DNA of 64,000 nucleotides from an uncultured Aquimarina sp. (GTDB lineage: Bacteria; Bacteroidota; Bacteroidia; Flavobacteriales; Flavobacteriaceae), in the NCBI GenBank assembly GCA_947503835.1, contig CANNFM010000013.1, positions 62,001-126,000 of the forward strand, given 5' to 3'. The notes beneath the pieces were generated by a model that was given only the letters and a program-made list of their open reading frames with translations, was not told where the DNA came from and made no database searches. This document shows positions 27,197 through 35,709 of this stretch, one piece after another. A program made the position numbers and the translations under genes. The number at the start of each line of letters is the position of its first letter. Position 1 is the stretch's first letter.

Positions 27197-27227
27197 TAAT
27201 AAAATATCAATCAAAAACAATCAAAAA

Positions 27228-27770
27228 ATGAAAAATGTATTTAGAATCTTAGGCTTAGCAGGAGTATTGCTTTTTGCGAGTTGTAATAATGAACCGTCAC
27301 TACAAAAATATTTTGTGGATCACCAAGAGGATGTAGACTTTATTGCGGTAGATGTTCCGTCTAGTCTTTTAGACAAAAAAACGATGGAGCTTAATACGGA
27401 AGAGGTAGAGGCACTAGAAAGTATCAAAAAGGTGAATTTTTTGGCATTGCCACTTAATGATGAAACCAAAGCTAAATTTGATAAAGAGAGCTCTGCAATC
27501 GCAAAGATTCTTAATTCTGATCGATACGAAACTTTGCTACGATTTGGATCAAACGGAGCAAAAGCAGTATTAAAATATCAGGGAGAAGAAGATGATATCG
27601 ATGAAGTTATTGTTTTTGCTACTCATCAAGAGAGAGGATTAGCATTAGTGCGTGTTTTAGGAGACAATATGAGACCAGAAAAGATGATTAAATTAATGCA
27701 ATCTGTTGAGAAAGGTAAAATAGATCTAAAAGCCTTTGAGGATATTGCTCGAACTATACAAATTAACTAA
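27228..27770 (+). CDS. DUF4252 lipoprotein
   Basis: 180 residues with lipobox FASC (Cys about 19). It is a DUF4252-type domain paralogous in layout to the preceding gene, but its EVEALESIKKVNFLALPL and ARTIQIN segments are diverged. It probably belongs to the sigma factor's regulon or operon, but the intervening hairpin makes separate control possible. Function unknown. Confidence 0.7.
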   Translation: MKNVFRILGLAGVLLFASCNNEPSLQKYFVDHQEDVDFIAVDVPSSLLDKKTMELNTEEVEALESIKKVNFLALPLNDETKAKFDKESSAIAKILNSDRYETLLRFGSNGAKAVLKYQGEEDDIDEVIVFATHQERGLALVRVLGDNMRPEKMIKLMQSVEKGKIDLKAFEDIARTIQIN

Positions 27771-27792
27771 TCACTATTAATAGATTAACTAT

Positions 27793-27830
27793 AAAAGCCC
27801 TGATGTTTTTGACATCAGGGCTTTTTAGTT
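27793..27830. terminator. Bidirectional terminator between DUF4252 and purB
   Basis: AAAAGCCCTGATGT pairs with ACATCAGGGCTTTT around a T-rich loop, with A and T runs on both sides. It lies between convergent genes and suits both. Confidence 0.92.
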
Positions 27831-27844
27831 AGTATAGAAAGCTT

Positions 27845-29188
27845 TTATATCCCTGTATAATTAGCAGGAGTGATTTGTTTAAGCTCAGATTTTATAGCCT
27901 CAGAAATTTCTAAAGTTTCAATAAACTTGGCAATAGAATTCTGATTTATAGTTTCATTGGTTCTGGTCAATCCTTTTAGAGCTTCATAAGGATTGGGATA
28001 TCCTTCTCTTCTTAGAATGGTCTGAATAGCTTCAGCCACTACCGCCCAATTATTTTCTAAGTCTTTAGCAAACTTTTCTTCATTTAATAAGAGTTTGTTT
28101 AACCCTTTCAAAGTGGCCTGAAAAGCAATTAATGTATGTCCAAACGGTACACCAACATTTCTAAGTACGGTACTATCGGTAAGATCTCGTTGTAAACGAC
28201 TAACTGGTAGTTTTGCCGAAAGATGTTCAAATATAGCATTTGCTATTCCTAAATTACCCTCACTATTTTCAAAATCTATTGGGTTTACCTTATGTGGCAT
28301 GGCAGACGAGCCTACTTCTCCTTTTTTAATTTTTTGTTTAAAGTAATCCATAGATACATAGGTCCAGATATCTCGATCAAGATCTAATATAATGGTATTA
28401 ATACGCTTCAATCCATCAAATAAAGCCGCCATATGGTCATAATGCTCAATTTGTGTGGTCGGGAATGAATGATGTAACCCTAGTCTTTCCTGAACAAAAC
28501 GAGTTCCAAAAGCTTTCCAGTCAATAGTTGGATACGCTACTTTATGGGCATTATAATTACCCGTGGCTCCTCCAAATTTTGCAGCACTGGGAATGTCATT
28601 TAACAAATCAAACTGTGCTTCTAATCGGGTAACATATACTTGCAATTCTTTACCGAGTCGGGTAGGAGAGGCAGGTTGACCATGAGTACGGGCCAACATT
28701 GGTATTTCTGACCACTCACTAGCCAAAGATTTTAATTTATCTTTTAGTTCTAAATATTGAGGTATGTATACATCACCAATGGCTTCTTTGATGCTTAATG
28801 GTATTGCGGTGTTGTTTATATCCTGAGACGTTAATCCAAAGTGTATAAATTCTTTGTACGCTTGAAGCCCCAGTTGATCAAATTTTTCTTTGATAAAATA
28901 TTCTACCGCTTTGACATCATGGTTGGTTACTTTTTCAATTTCCTTAATTGCCAATGCATCCTCACTCGAGAATGTAGTATAAATCTCTCTAAGTTTGATA
29001 AACAAAGAAGAATCGATTTCTTGTAATTGCGGTAAAGGCAATTCGCATAGCGCAATGAAATATTCAATTTCTACAAGAACACGATACTTTATTAAGGCTT
29101 CTTCGCTAAAATAGATACTAAGAGATTTGGTTTTTGAAGCATATCGGCCATCTATAGGAGAGATAGCTTGCAAAGGAAATATGGACAT
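27845..29188 (-). CDS. purB: Adenylosuccinate lyase
   Basis: A 447-residue fumarase-superfamily lyase that acts twice in purine synthesis: SAICAR to AICAR and adenylosuccinate to AMP. Visible motifs are the ISPIDGRYASK N-terminus, the HFGLTSQDINNTA substrate loop with the catalytic His region, the TRTHGQPASPTRLGKE-like block (ARTHGQPASPTRLGKE), and the signature GSSAMPHKVNPIDFEN (about 291-306). The length fits the long PurB form, as in E. coli. A helical-repeat gene lies 90 bp upstream on the same strand. Confidence 0.97.
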   Translation of the reverse strand: MSIFPLQAISPIDGRYASKTKSLSIYFSEEALIKYRVLVEIEYFIALCELPLPQLQEIDSSLFIKLREIYTTFSSEDALAIKEIEKVTNHDVKAVEYFIKEKFDQLGLQAYKEFIHFGLTSQDINNTAIPLSIKEAIGDVYIPQYLELKDKLKSLASEWSEIPMLARTHGQPASPTRLGKELQVYVTRLEAQFDLLNDIPSAAKFGGATGNYNAHKVAYPTIDWKAFGTRFVQERLGLHHSFPTTQIEHYDHMAALFDGLKRINTIILDLDRDIWTYVSMDYFKQKIKKGEVGSSAMPHKVNPIDFENSEGNLGIANAIFEHLSAKLPVSRLQRDLTDSTVLRNVGVPFGHTLIAFQATLKGLNKLLLNEEKFAKDLENNWAVVAEAIQTILRREGYPNPYEALKGLTRTNETINQNSIAKFIETLEISEAIKSELKQITPANYTGI

Positions 29189-29230
29189 AATGTTGTGTTT
29201 TTTGAAAGCTGCAAAGATAGGATATAAGTT

Positions 29231-29275
29231 TCGATTTATGATTTATGATTTACGATTTTTAAAACCATAAATCGA
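29231..29275. repeat. ATTTATG/ATTTACG simple repeat upstream of purB
   Basis: Tandem GATTTATGATTTATGATTTA with a following ACCATAAATCG segment that can fold back on it. It lies between the helical-repeat gene and purB and resembles the tracts at 14531 and 21648. Confidence 0.6.
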
Positions 29276-29278
29276 TAC

Positions 29279-29833
29279 CTATTTCAACTTCTTTAGTATC
29301 ATTCTAGATCGCGCTTTATAAGCGGCGCTTCCAGAGCTATAATTATTTTCGAGTGTGATCTTGAGTTCTGGATGTACCCAGTCGAATTCTGTTCCAAGTA
29401 GATACAGAGAGGTCATCGAGTAGGCTTTAGCCGCAACTTTTTGATCTGTGATTAACCAATCAAAACAGATCTCGGTTATCGTTTGTCTGTGCTGCGGTGT
29501 TAAATACTCTCTTACTTTGGGAGATTTTTTTTGATAATACGAAGTAATAAGGTATTCAAATATTTTTGCCATAGGTCGTACTGCCGGATGTTGATAAACA
29601 TTGGGAACCAAGGGTATAAGTTGATCAAGAAACGGTAAAATTGCCTCCAGGTTGTTTTTGCATAAAAACTCAAGACCCCATGAGGCTCTGCAAGAAATTT
29701 CGTCATCAACTCTTGCGCAAATAGTAAGAAGATCTGGTAGTACCTCTGGGTTGTCAAGGATCAAATTAGCAAAACTATTCCGCCTTTCTCGGGAGTGATT
29801 AACGGTGTCTAATATCTCTTCTAATATAATCAT
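29279..29833 (-). CDS. Helical-repeat (HEAT-like) hypothetical protein next to purB
   Basis: 184 residues, entirely helical, with repeat-like segments such as NPEVLPDLLTICARVDDEISCRASWGLEFLCKNN and AAKAYSMTSLYLLGTEFDW, reminiscent of HEAT or armadillo repeats. There is no signal peptide or catalytic motif. Homologues next to purB in Flavobacteriia are, to my knowledge, sometimes mislabelled adenylosuccinate lyase because of position only. Co-transcription with purB (90 bp spacing) is plausible. Function unknown. Confidence 0.65.
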   Translation of the reverse strand: MIILEEILDTVNHSRERRNSFANLILDNPEVLPDLLTICARVDDEISCRASWGLEFLCKNNLEAILPFLDQLIPLVPNVYQHPAVRPMAKIFEYLITSYYQKKSPKVREYLTPQHRQTITEICFDWLITDQKVAAKAYSMTSLYLLGTEFDWVHPELKITLENNYSSGSAAYKARSRMILKKLK

Positions 29834-29955
29834 ACTGCCTACTATGGTTATGATTTCAAAAATAACAATAATAATAATTAGGTCTTAATATCGTTATCTG
29901 TTCTGTAACAGATAATTATCAGTTTTGATTTTTATCGTACTAAATCAACCACACA

Positions 29956-30486
29956 ATGCTTACAAAAATTAAAAACTTCTTTATTGTGTTATTACTAGTC
30001 TTAGTAATTTCACAATTTTTACGACCAGAAAAAAACGAAGGTAGTTATGATAGTATTACCGCTTTTGAAGAAGCAACACTAGTTTCTTCTGAAGTAAAAA
30101 CTATCTTAGAAAACAATTGTTATGATTGCCATACTAATACTACGAGGTATCCTTTGCATACAGAGATAAGTCCGATTTCTCATTGGATGGCGTATCATAT
30201 CGAAGAAGGAAAGGAACATTTCAATATTTCTAAATGGGAATTATATACCGACGAAGAAAAAGACCATAAGTTTGAAGAATTTATTGAAGAAGTAAAAATG
30301 AAGAAAATGCCATTAAAAGAATACACCTGGATTCACGGAGAATTATCCAGTGAGGATAGAGAGAAACTAATCAATTGGGCAAAAGAGGCCAGGACCAGAG
30401 CTAAAGAAAAGCCTGTAGATTCATTACTTGTAAAAGAATCAGACACCATTGTAGTAGATAGTGTAAAGGTCGATAGCATTAAATAA
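29956..30486 (+). CDS. Haem-binding domain protein (membrane-anchored cytochrome-like)
   Basis: 176 residues with an N-terminal membrane anchor (about 8-21). The CYDCH motif at residues 55-59 is a covalent haem c attachment site, followed by TRYPLHTEISPISHWMAYHIEEGKEHFNIS, which matches the 'haem-binding domain' family and its axial Met/His region. It probably faces the periplasm and carries electrons, but no partner is evident nearby. The tail is rich in K/D/S (SDTIVVDSVKVDSIK). Confidence 0.8.
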   Translation: MLTKIKNFFIVLLLVLVISQFLRPEKNEGSYDSITAFEEATLVSSEVKTILENNCYDCHTNTTRYPLHTEISPISHWMAYHIEEGKEHFNISKWELYTDEEKDHKFEEFIEEVKMKKMPLKEYTWIHGELSSEDREKLINWAKEARTRAKEKPVDSLLVKESDTIVVDSVKVDSIK

Positions 30487-30623
30487 AAGCAATTCGGCAA
30501 AGGAGTGTATTTGTTAATACTCTAACGTTTATATTTTGAATTGATTATAAAGCCTAAGAATTGTGTCGAAATTATAACTGTCTTAAGCAAATTGCAAATT
30601 GTTATTTACATATCTTAAATGTT

Positions 30624-30660
30624 CCTTCTCCCAGGGGAGAAGGTTAGGATGAGGGGTATT
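30624..30660. repeat. CCTTCTCC...GGAGAAGG interspersed repeat
   Basis: CCTTCTCC-CAGG-GGAGAAGG is a perfect 8-bp hairpin followed by TTAGGATGAGGGGT. It lies between the haem-binding and sirtuin genes. The wording 'GGAGAAGGTTAGGATGAGGG' is a familiar extragenic repeat in many bacteria, and a related CCTTCCC-AAA-GGGAAGG hairpin lies at 51181-51197. Confidence 0.6.
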
Positions 30661-30713
30661 TGTTATCATTACGAACGATATTAAGTTTTTTTCAGATCTC
30701 TTTAAAAAAGCAA

Positions 30714-31391
30714 TTACCTCATCAATTCATCCACCACTTTAGGAACACCCGTTGTGGCCTTTTCTGAAACGATGGTAAGATTTGCTTTAGGAGAAATTGC
30801 CGGATTAGGGTCGATAAAATATACTGGCGTATGATGTGGGGCGTATTCTAGTAACCCAGCTGCCGGATATACTTGCATAGAGGTGCCAATAATAATCAAC
30901 ACATCTGCTTTTTCTGTAACCGTAATGGCAGTATCCATCATAGGTACTTGTTCGCCAAACCACACAATATGAGGGCGTAATTGAGAATTGTGTTCACAAA
31001 AATCCCCAAGGTATAAATCCTTTTTCCAATCTAGGATGAGACGCTCGTCAAACTGACTTCGTACTTTCAGAAGTTCACCATGCAGATGAATAATAGAGGT
31101 GCTACCCGCTCTTTCATGTAGATCGTCTACATTTTGTGTTATAATGGTTACATTATAGTGTTGTTCTAATTCTACAAGAGAAAAGTGACCCTTATTGGGG
31201 GTTACAGTATGTAATTGACTACGTCTTTTGTTATAAAAATCTAACACTAATTCTGGATTGTTTTTCCATCCTATAGGAGAAGCGACTTCCATAACATCAT
31301 GGCCTTCCCAAAGACCATTAGCATCTCTAAAGGTATTTATTCCACTCTCTGCACTAATTCCGGCTCCAGTAAGTACAACAATATTTTTCAT
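30714..31391 (-). CDS. cobB: NAD-dependent protein deacylase (sirtuin, CobB/SIRT5-like)
   Basis: A 225-residue SIR2 deacylase. It has GAGISAESGINTFRD (NAD-binding GAGxSxxSGIxxFR) at residues 7-21, QNVDDLHERAG near 100, and the catalytic His in HLHGELL. FYNKRR supplies the Tyr-x-x-Arg of class III sirtuins that accept succinyl and malonyl groups. The usual four zinc-binding cysteines are missing; only one Cys (DFCEH) remains in that region. It uses NAD to remove acyl groups from lysines. The name cobB reflects the family, not the cobalamin locus. Confidence 0.85.
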   Translation of the reverse strand: MKNIVVLTGAGISAESGINTFRDANGLWEGHDVMEVASPIGWKNNPELVLDFYNKRRSQLHTVTPNKGHFSLVELEQHYNVTIITQNVDDLHERAGSTSIIHLHGELLKVRSQFDERLILDWKKDLYLGDFCEHNSQLRPHIVWFGEQVPMMDTAITVTEKADVLIIIGTSMQVYPAAGLLEYAPHHTPVYFIDPNPAISPKANLTIVSEKATTGVPKVVDELMR

Positions 31392-31931
31392 AAAATTAAT
31401 ATTACATATGTAGAAGTAAAGCTATCTAAAATAGTTGAATTGTATATATACCCTGTTGTGCATTCTAAAAGTTGTAAATCAAAAAAGCGTCAATTCGAGT
31501 GATTTTTCACAGTGAAACGAAGAAAAATTATATCGAGAATAGCTTTTTTAAACTAAAAAAACAAAATACACAACGAATAATATTAGGTGTTCAGAAGTAA
31601 AGCTATCTAAAATAGTTGAGTATTATGTATAGTAATCCCGTAGATTTTTGAGGTTTTTAAGTGCGGATCGTGTATTTATGGTAAAAATTATGCAATTTTT
31701 TAGGATGCCACATACTGTTAATTAGTTTTGCCCGTTTAGTATTCCAGAATTATCAATCGACAAAATGGTTATAATTATCGATTATTGACTTGCTGTAAAG
31801 AACTGATACAGAATTATTTCCGTATTTATTTTACGGTTATACCGTATCTGTAAAAATGATAAATAGCCTATCTTGTAAGTAGAATAATACAACGTATACT
31901 AACCAACACTAATTTTTTAATAGCCAACCCT
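31392..31931. other. 540-bp intergenic region with repeat insertion and inverted ACCGT sites
   Basis: A 27-bp perfect direct repeat (starting AGAAGTAAAGCTATC) occurs at 31412-31438 and 31593-31619. Between the copies lies an inverted, diverged member of the ACTCGAATTGACGC repeat family (31451-31549). Nearer the LytTR gene, TACGGT-TAT-ACCGTA (31832-31846), preceded by another CCGTA half-site at 31830, could be an operator or regulator binding site. No gene is seen. Confidence 0.65.
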
Positions 31932-32669
31932 ATGAAATATCCTTATGTAATTATTGATAATGATCAAAAGATTACAAATTCTATCCAACTAGCTTTAGAA
32001 GAACAGACCGATTATATCTGTACCGGAATAGCTAAAGATGAGCAAGATGCATTGGATTTAATTTTAGAGAGAAAGCCCCGATTAGTTTTTTTGGAGCCAG
32101 AGGTTCCGGGTATACATTGCAGTAAAACACAATACTCATTAATGACAGAACTAGGTAAGTACATGTCACAGTTACCAGAGTTTATTGTGATTACAAAAAC
32201 GTCTGATTATGCTATCGAAGGAATACGTAACAGGGTCATGGATTATATTCTAAAACCGTTTAATAAAAATCAGGTAATGAGAACGTTAATGAGGTTTGAG
32301 AAAGATTTTGATCTGGTCGAAGATAATACATTATGCTTTAAATCATACGGGGATTATAGATTTGTAGATGTAGACGAGATACTCTATCTTAAAGCAGATA
32401 ATAATACCACCGACTTTATTATGAGTAACGGAAATACGGTAGAGGCGTTTAAAACCTTAAAGCATTTTCAGGATTTATTACCCGATCATTTTGTACGAAT
32501 CCATAATAGCTATATCATTAATACGCGCTATGTGTCTAGAATACATTTTGGTAAAGCAAAATGTGCGATAAAAAACACGAATGATATGATACCGTTTTCG
32601 AAATCATATAAAAACAATGTTGAAGAAATTAAAGATAATTTAGCTAAGAATAGTTTAATCAATATTTGA
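31932..32669 (+). CDS. LytTR response regulator lacking the phospho-acceptor Asp
   Basis: A 245-residue receiver-LytTR protein. Residues 1-125 form a CheY-like receiver with the acidic D9-N10-D11 pocket and the conserved LKPF Lys near 108. The position normally occupied by the phosphorylated Asp, in LVFLDxxxPG, is Glu55 (LVFLEPEVPG). Residues about 140-240 are a LytTR DNA-binding domain (SYGDYRFVDVDEILYLKADNNTT, FVRIHNSYIINTRYV). It is a monocistronic orphan with no adjacent kinase of the LytS/histidine kinase type. It may be constitutively active or regulated without phosphate (inference). Confidence 0.85.
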   Translation: MKYPYVIIDNDQKITNSIQLALEEQTDYICTGIAKDEQDALDLILERKPRLVFLEPEVPGIHCSKTQYSLMTELGKYMSQLPEFIVITKTSDYAIEGIRNRVMDYILKPFNKNQVMRTLMRFEKDFDLVEDNTLCFKSYGDYRFVDVDEILYLKADNNTTDFIMSNGNTVEAFKTLKHFQDLLPDHFVRIHNSYIINTRYVSRIHFGKAKCAIKNTNDMIPFSKSYKNNVEEIKDNLAKNSLINI

Positions 32670-32694
32670 TTTAATAAACTTTTAGTAAAACATT

Positions 32695-32727
32695 AACCGA
32701 TAGCTAACCCTAGTTATCGGTTTTTTT
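32695..32727 (+). terminator. Terminator after the LytTR gene
   Basis: AACCGATA pairs with TATCGGTT and seven T residues follow, 26 bp after the LytTR stop. Confidence 0.8.
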
Positions 32728-33057
32728 GTTATAAGCTTTAATTGGTATAGTAATTATAAATTGTAAGTTTTTTCTTTCATGATCTTACGACATTTTTTAA
32801 AATCCATCTAAGTACTCGTGTACTAGGTCTATTTACCTCTATTAGGTGTCTATCTACTAAACAGACCTTAATTTATTGGGCGCGCGCGAGGTTTAAGCAT
32901 ACATTTGTAGTGTACAATTAGAGATACAAACCGAGATATTTGGTAAGTATGCTAAAAAATTTGCTTGCGCAGCGAAAAACCCCAAAGTAAAATTTAAAAA
33001 ATTAATTTACCCCATAAAGACTTGGTCTTTAAATTAAAAACTAAAAAATTGATAATT
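32728..33057 (+). promoter_or_regulatory. Promoter region of the mini-lipoprotein genes
   Basis: TTG at 32876-32878 and TACATTTG at 32900-32907, spaced 21 bp, match the Bacteroidota -33/-7 pattern. The spacer contains CGCGCGCG (32881-32888), striking in this A/T-rich genome. Upstream are an AGTAC...GTACT palindrome near 32813 and two similar TAGGT...TCTAT..TAC boxes (32824-32836 and about 32843-32857). A long untranslated leader (about 150 bp) runs to the first small gene. Confidence 0.55.
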
Positions 33058-33210
33058 ATGAAAACTATTAAAACATTATTCGCTATACTATTTTTAAGTA
33101 CATTTTTTATCGCTTGTGAAGCAGATGCTGTAAATGATGAAGTTGGGATTGAAAATTTAGAAAAACTAGGAAGTGAAGATGATTCTCAGGAAGTAGCTCC
33201 AGATAAATAG
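33058..33210 (+). CDS. Small lipoprotein (50 residues), copy 1
   Basis: A 50-residue lipoprotein from the ATG at 33058; the frame extends only to a TTG. The signal peptide ends in FIAC with lipidated Cys20, leaving a 31-residue acidic mature peptide (EADAVNDEVGIENLEKLGS... and a SEDDSQEVAPDK tail). It is paralogous to the next gene: both start MKTIK, both have Cys at 20, and both end with an EDD.Q.V.P tail. No family is known to me. It precedes the TPR histidine kinase and is likely co-transcribed with copy 2. Confidence 0.75.
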   Translation: MKTIKTLFAILFLSTFFIACEADAVNDEVGIENLEKLGSEDDSQEVAPDK

Positions 33211-33283
33211 AATCAAAAAACAATAATATTGATCATTGCTCATTTAAAGGTTAAAGTTAAAATATTCAAACTAAATATATATT

Positions 33284-33433
33284 ATGAAAACTATAAAAAT
33301 TATATTCGCTATATTATCCGTAAGTACTATGTTTCTAGCTTGTGAAACAGATAGTGTTGATGATCAAATAGGAATTGAAGTAAATGATGAATTTTCTACT
33401 GAAGATGATATACAGGATGTTCAACCAGGATAA
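33284..33433 (+). CDS. Small lipoprotein (49 residues), copy 2
   Basis: A 49-residue lipoprotein, shorter than most gene-finder limits. It starts MKTIKIIFAILSVST, has lipobox FLAC (Cys20) as in copy 1, then ETDSVDDQIGIEVND and an STEDDIQDVQPG tail. It lies 73 bp after copy 1 and 125 bp before the TPR kinase, and ends in a strong terminator. The conservation of signal peptide and acidic tail between two tandem copies supports a real, translated gene. Function unknown; a signalling or partner role for the kinase is inference. Confidence 0.7.
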   Translation: MKTIKIIFAILSVSTMFLACETDSVDDQIGIEVNDEFSTEDDIQDVQPG

Positions 33434-33478
33434 CTTTAAGAGATTACCTTCCTATTTATATAATACTGAAAAAATATG

Positions 33479-33513
33479 AAAAGTCTTAATAAAACTTTAT
33501 TAAGACTTTTTTT
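33479..33513 (+). terminator. Terminator after the mini-lipoproteins
   Basis: AAAAGTCTTAATAA pairs with TTATTAAGACTTTT (14-bp stem, short loop) and T residues follow. It separates the mini-lipoproteins from the kinase gene. Confidence 0.9.
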
Positions 33514-33558
33514 GTTATTTACATTTTAATTAATTTTAAAATAAAATTATTCAAAAGG

Positions 33559-35604
33559 ATGTTTAGGTTTTTGATTATATATTTAAGTCTATTTTTTTTT
33601 CTTACAATTGGTTGTACTAATTCTGAAAAACATGTAGAAGAGGAAAAATTAAAATCTAATTTGGTGCAATCTTATATAGAAGATGCAAAGGATGAAAAAA
33701 AAATAATAAAGGATAGAAGAGATTTGTTGGATAAGGCTTATGGTATTTATTCAACTCTGCAAGATAATAGCTTTAAAGTACAGAAAATACATGAAATATC
33801 ATTTGTTTATTATTCCTTAGCGGATTATGAAAGTTACAGGAATATGAATGAAAAAGCTTTAAAGCTTTCAATTAAGATAAATGATTCTATAAACATTGCT
33901 AAATCATATGGTTATTTGGGAATTTATTATCGACCAATAAAGTCGGATGCTGCTTATGAAAACTTTTATGAAGCTGATAAAATTTATTCAAAATTAAAGG
34001 GAGATGAATTAGATGTTAAGAAAATAGCGTATGACCATGGAAAGGTATTGATTGATATTGCTAAAATTCTTCAAAAAAGCAAAAACTATAGCGAAAGTGA
34101 AAGAGCAACAATTAGTGCAATTGAGAAGTTTAATTTATCAGAAGACTATAGGTATCTTTCAATATGTTATACCAACTTAGGGACATTAGCTAAATATATG
34201 GACCGATATGATGAAGCATTAGAATATCAATTAAAAGCAATTGAGTTTGATGAAGGTACTGAACGGGAAATATTGCAAAGAACTATATCTTACAATAACA
34301 TAGGGACAGTCTATAAATCCCAAAATAAGTATGATAAAGCAAAAGAATATTATAATAAGGCATTGTCCTATAAATCTTTTTTAGCTAATAACCCTAGACG
34401 TTATGCACGTCTGTTAGATAATTTAGGATATGTGAATTTTTTATCTAATGACACTGCTAATATTCCGGATCTTTTTTATAAAGCTTTAAAAATTCGAGAT
34501 AGCATTAATGATAAAGGAGGGGCAATAGCAAATTACTTGCATTTGGCGGAATATTATAAGTCCATTGGTGATGATAGTTTAGCGATTGAGAATGCTGAAA
34601 AATCTGGAAATATTGCTTCAGAGCTTAAACAACATGAGGATCTTCTTAAATCTTATGATATGTTATCAGAGCTTTCATTTAATAGTAATGATGCATTGAA
34701 ATATGCTAGAGCTCACATTAGACTTAATGATAGTATTCAGAATCAAGAAAGAATGAGTAGAGATAAATTTGCGCGTATCCGTTTTGAAACTGACCAAATT
34801 ACACAAAAGAACCTCCAGATCAGTCGAGAAAATGAAATCCTAATTATCGCCATATTGGGATTAACCGCCTTATTTTTATTAGGATATATCATCTTTAGAC
34901 AGCAACAAAGCAATAAAGAGTTAATGTTTGCCCAAACCCAGCAAGAAGCCAATCAAGAGATTTATCGATTACTACTAAATCAACAAATCAAATTAGAAGA
35001 AGGCCGCCAATTAGAACAACAACGCATGTCTGAAGAATTGCATGATGGGGTACTAGGTAGACTGTTTGGGGTGCGATTAAGTCTTGATGGGATTAACCAA
35101 CGAGCCAATGATGGTTTTACCGAGGCTAGAAATAAATATATAGAAGAGCTTAAGTCTATAGAAAAAGAAATACGATTAATCTCTCATGATCTGGGTACAG
35201 AATCGTTACCCTCTGATGTGGCGTATATCGATGCAGTAGAAAGCCTGATTAGTGATTTATGCGATGTTAATGAAATAAATTTTGAGTTTAGTAATGATGA
35301 AAATATCGATTGGGAGCATATCGATGATCAGAAAAAGGTAAACTTATTTAGAATTCTACAAGAATCTTTACAGAATATTTTTAAACATGCAGATGCAAAA
35401 AGTATAAAAATTAATTTCGATTTTATAGAAGATAAAATAAATCTTACTATCTTGGATGATGGAATAGGATTTAAAAGCACTAAGGTTAAAAAAGGAATTG
35501 GTTTAAAGAATATTACATCTAGAGTTAGTCAGATGAGTGGTGTAGTTCAATTTTTAAGTAATAAAGATTCGGGCACTGTAGTTTCTGTTAGTGTGCCGAC
35601 GTAA
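33559..35604 (+). CDS. TPR-containing sensor histidine kinase (NarX-type)
   Basis: 681 residues. The N-terminus looks like a lipoprotein signal (LTIGC). Residues about 60-400 are TPR repeats outside the membrane, for example LSICYTNLGTLAKYMDRYDEALEYQLKAIEFD. One transmembrane helix lies at about 429-449 and a coiled coil at 455-490. The HisKA_3 dimerisation/phosphotransfer helix is SEELHDGVLGRLFGVRLSLDGI with phospho-acceptor His495. The HATPase domain follows (ILQESLQNIFKHADA N-box, DDGIGF G-box). It is paired with the NarL-type regulator 105 bp downstream. The ligand is unknown; TPRs suggest a protein or peptide. Confidence 0.92.
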   Translation: MFRFLIIYLSLFFFLTIGCTNSEKHVEEEKLKSNLVQSYIEDAKDEKKIIKDRRDLLDKAYGIYSTLQDNSFKVQKIHEISFVYYSLADYESYRNMNEKALKLSIKINDSINIAKSYGYLGIYYRPIKSDAAYENFYEADKIYSKLKGDELDVKKIAYDHGKVLIDIAKILQKSKNYSESERATISAIEKFNLSEDYRYLSICYTNLGTLAKYMDRYDEALEYQLKAIEFDEGTEREILQRTISYNNIGTVYKSQNKYDKAKEYYNKALSYKSFLANNPRRYARLLDNLGYVNFLSNDTANIPDLFYKALKIRDSINDKGGAIANYLHLAEYYKSIGDDSLAIENAEKSGNIASELKQHEDLLKSYDMLSELSFNSNDALKYARAHIRLNDSIQNQERMSRDKFARIRFETDQITQKNLQISRENEILIIAILGLTALFLLGYIIFRQQQSNKELMFAQTQQEANQEIYRLLLNQQIKLEEGRQLEQQRMSEELHDGVLGRLFGVRLSLDGINQRANDGFTEARNKYIEELKSIEKEIRLISHDLGTESLPSDVAYIDAVESLISDLCDVNEINFEFSNDENIDWEHIDDQKKVNLFRILQESLQNIFKHADAKSIKINFDFIEDKINLTILDDGIGFKSTKVKKGIGLKNITSRVSQMSGVVQFLSNKDSGTVVSVSVPT

Positions 35605-35709
35605 ACTAACTAAATGTATCATTCTAAAAAGTAATCATAATATTTATCTTCTAATAAAGTTTACATATTGTGACATTCTATTTTAGAACTAAAACAACAA
35701 ATTTTTGAA

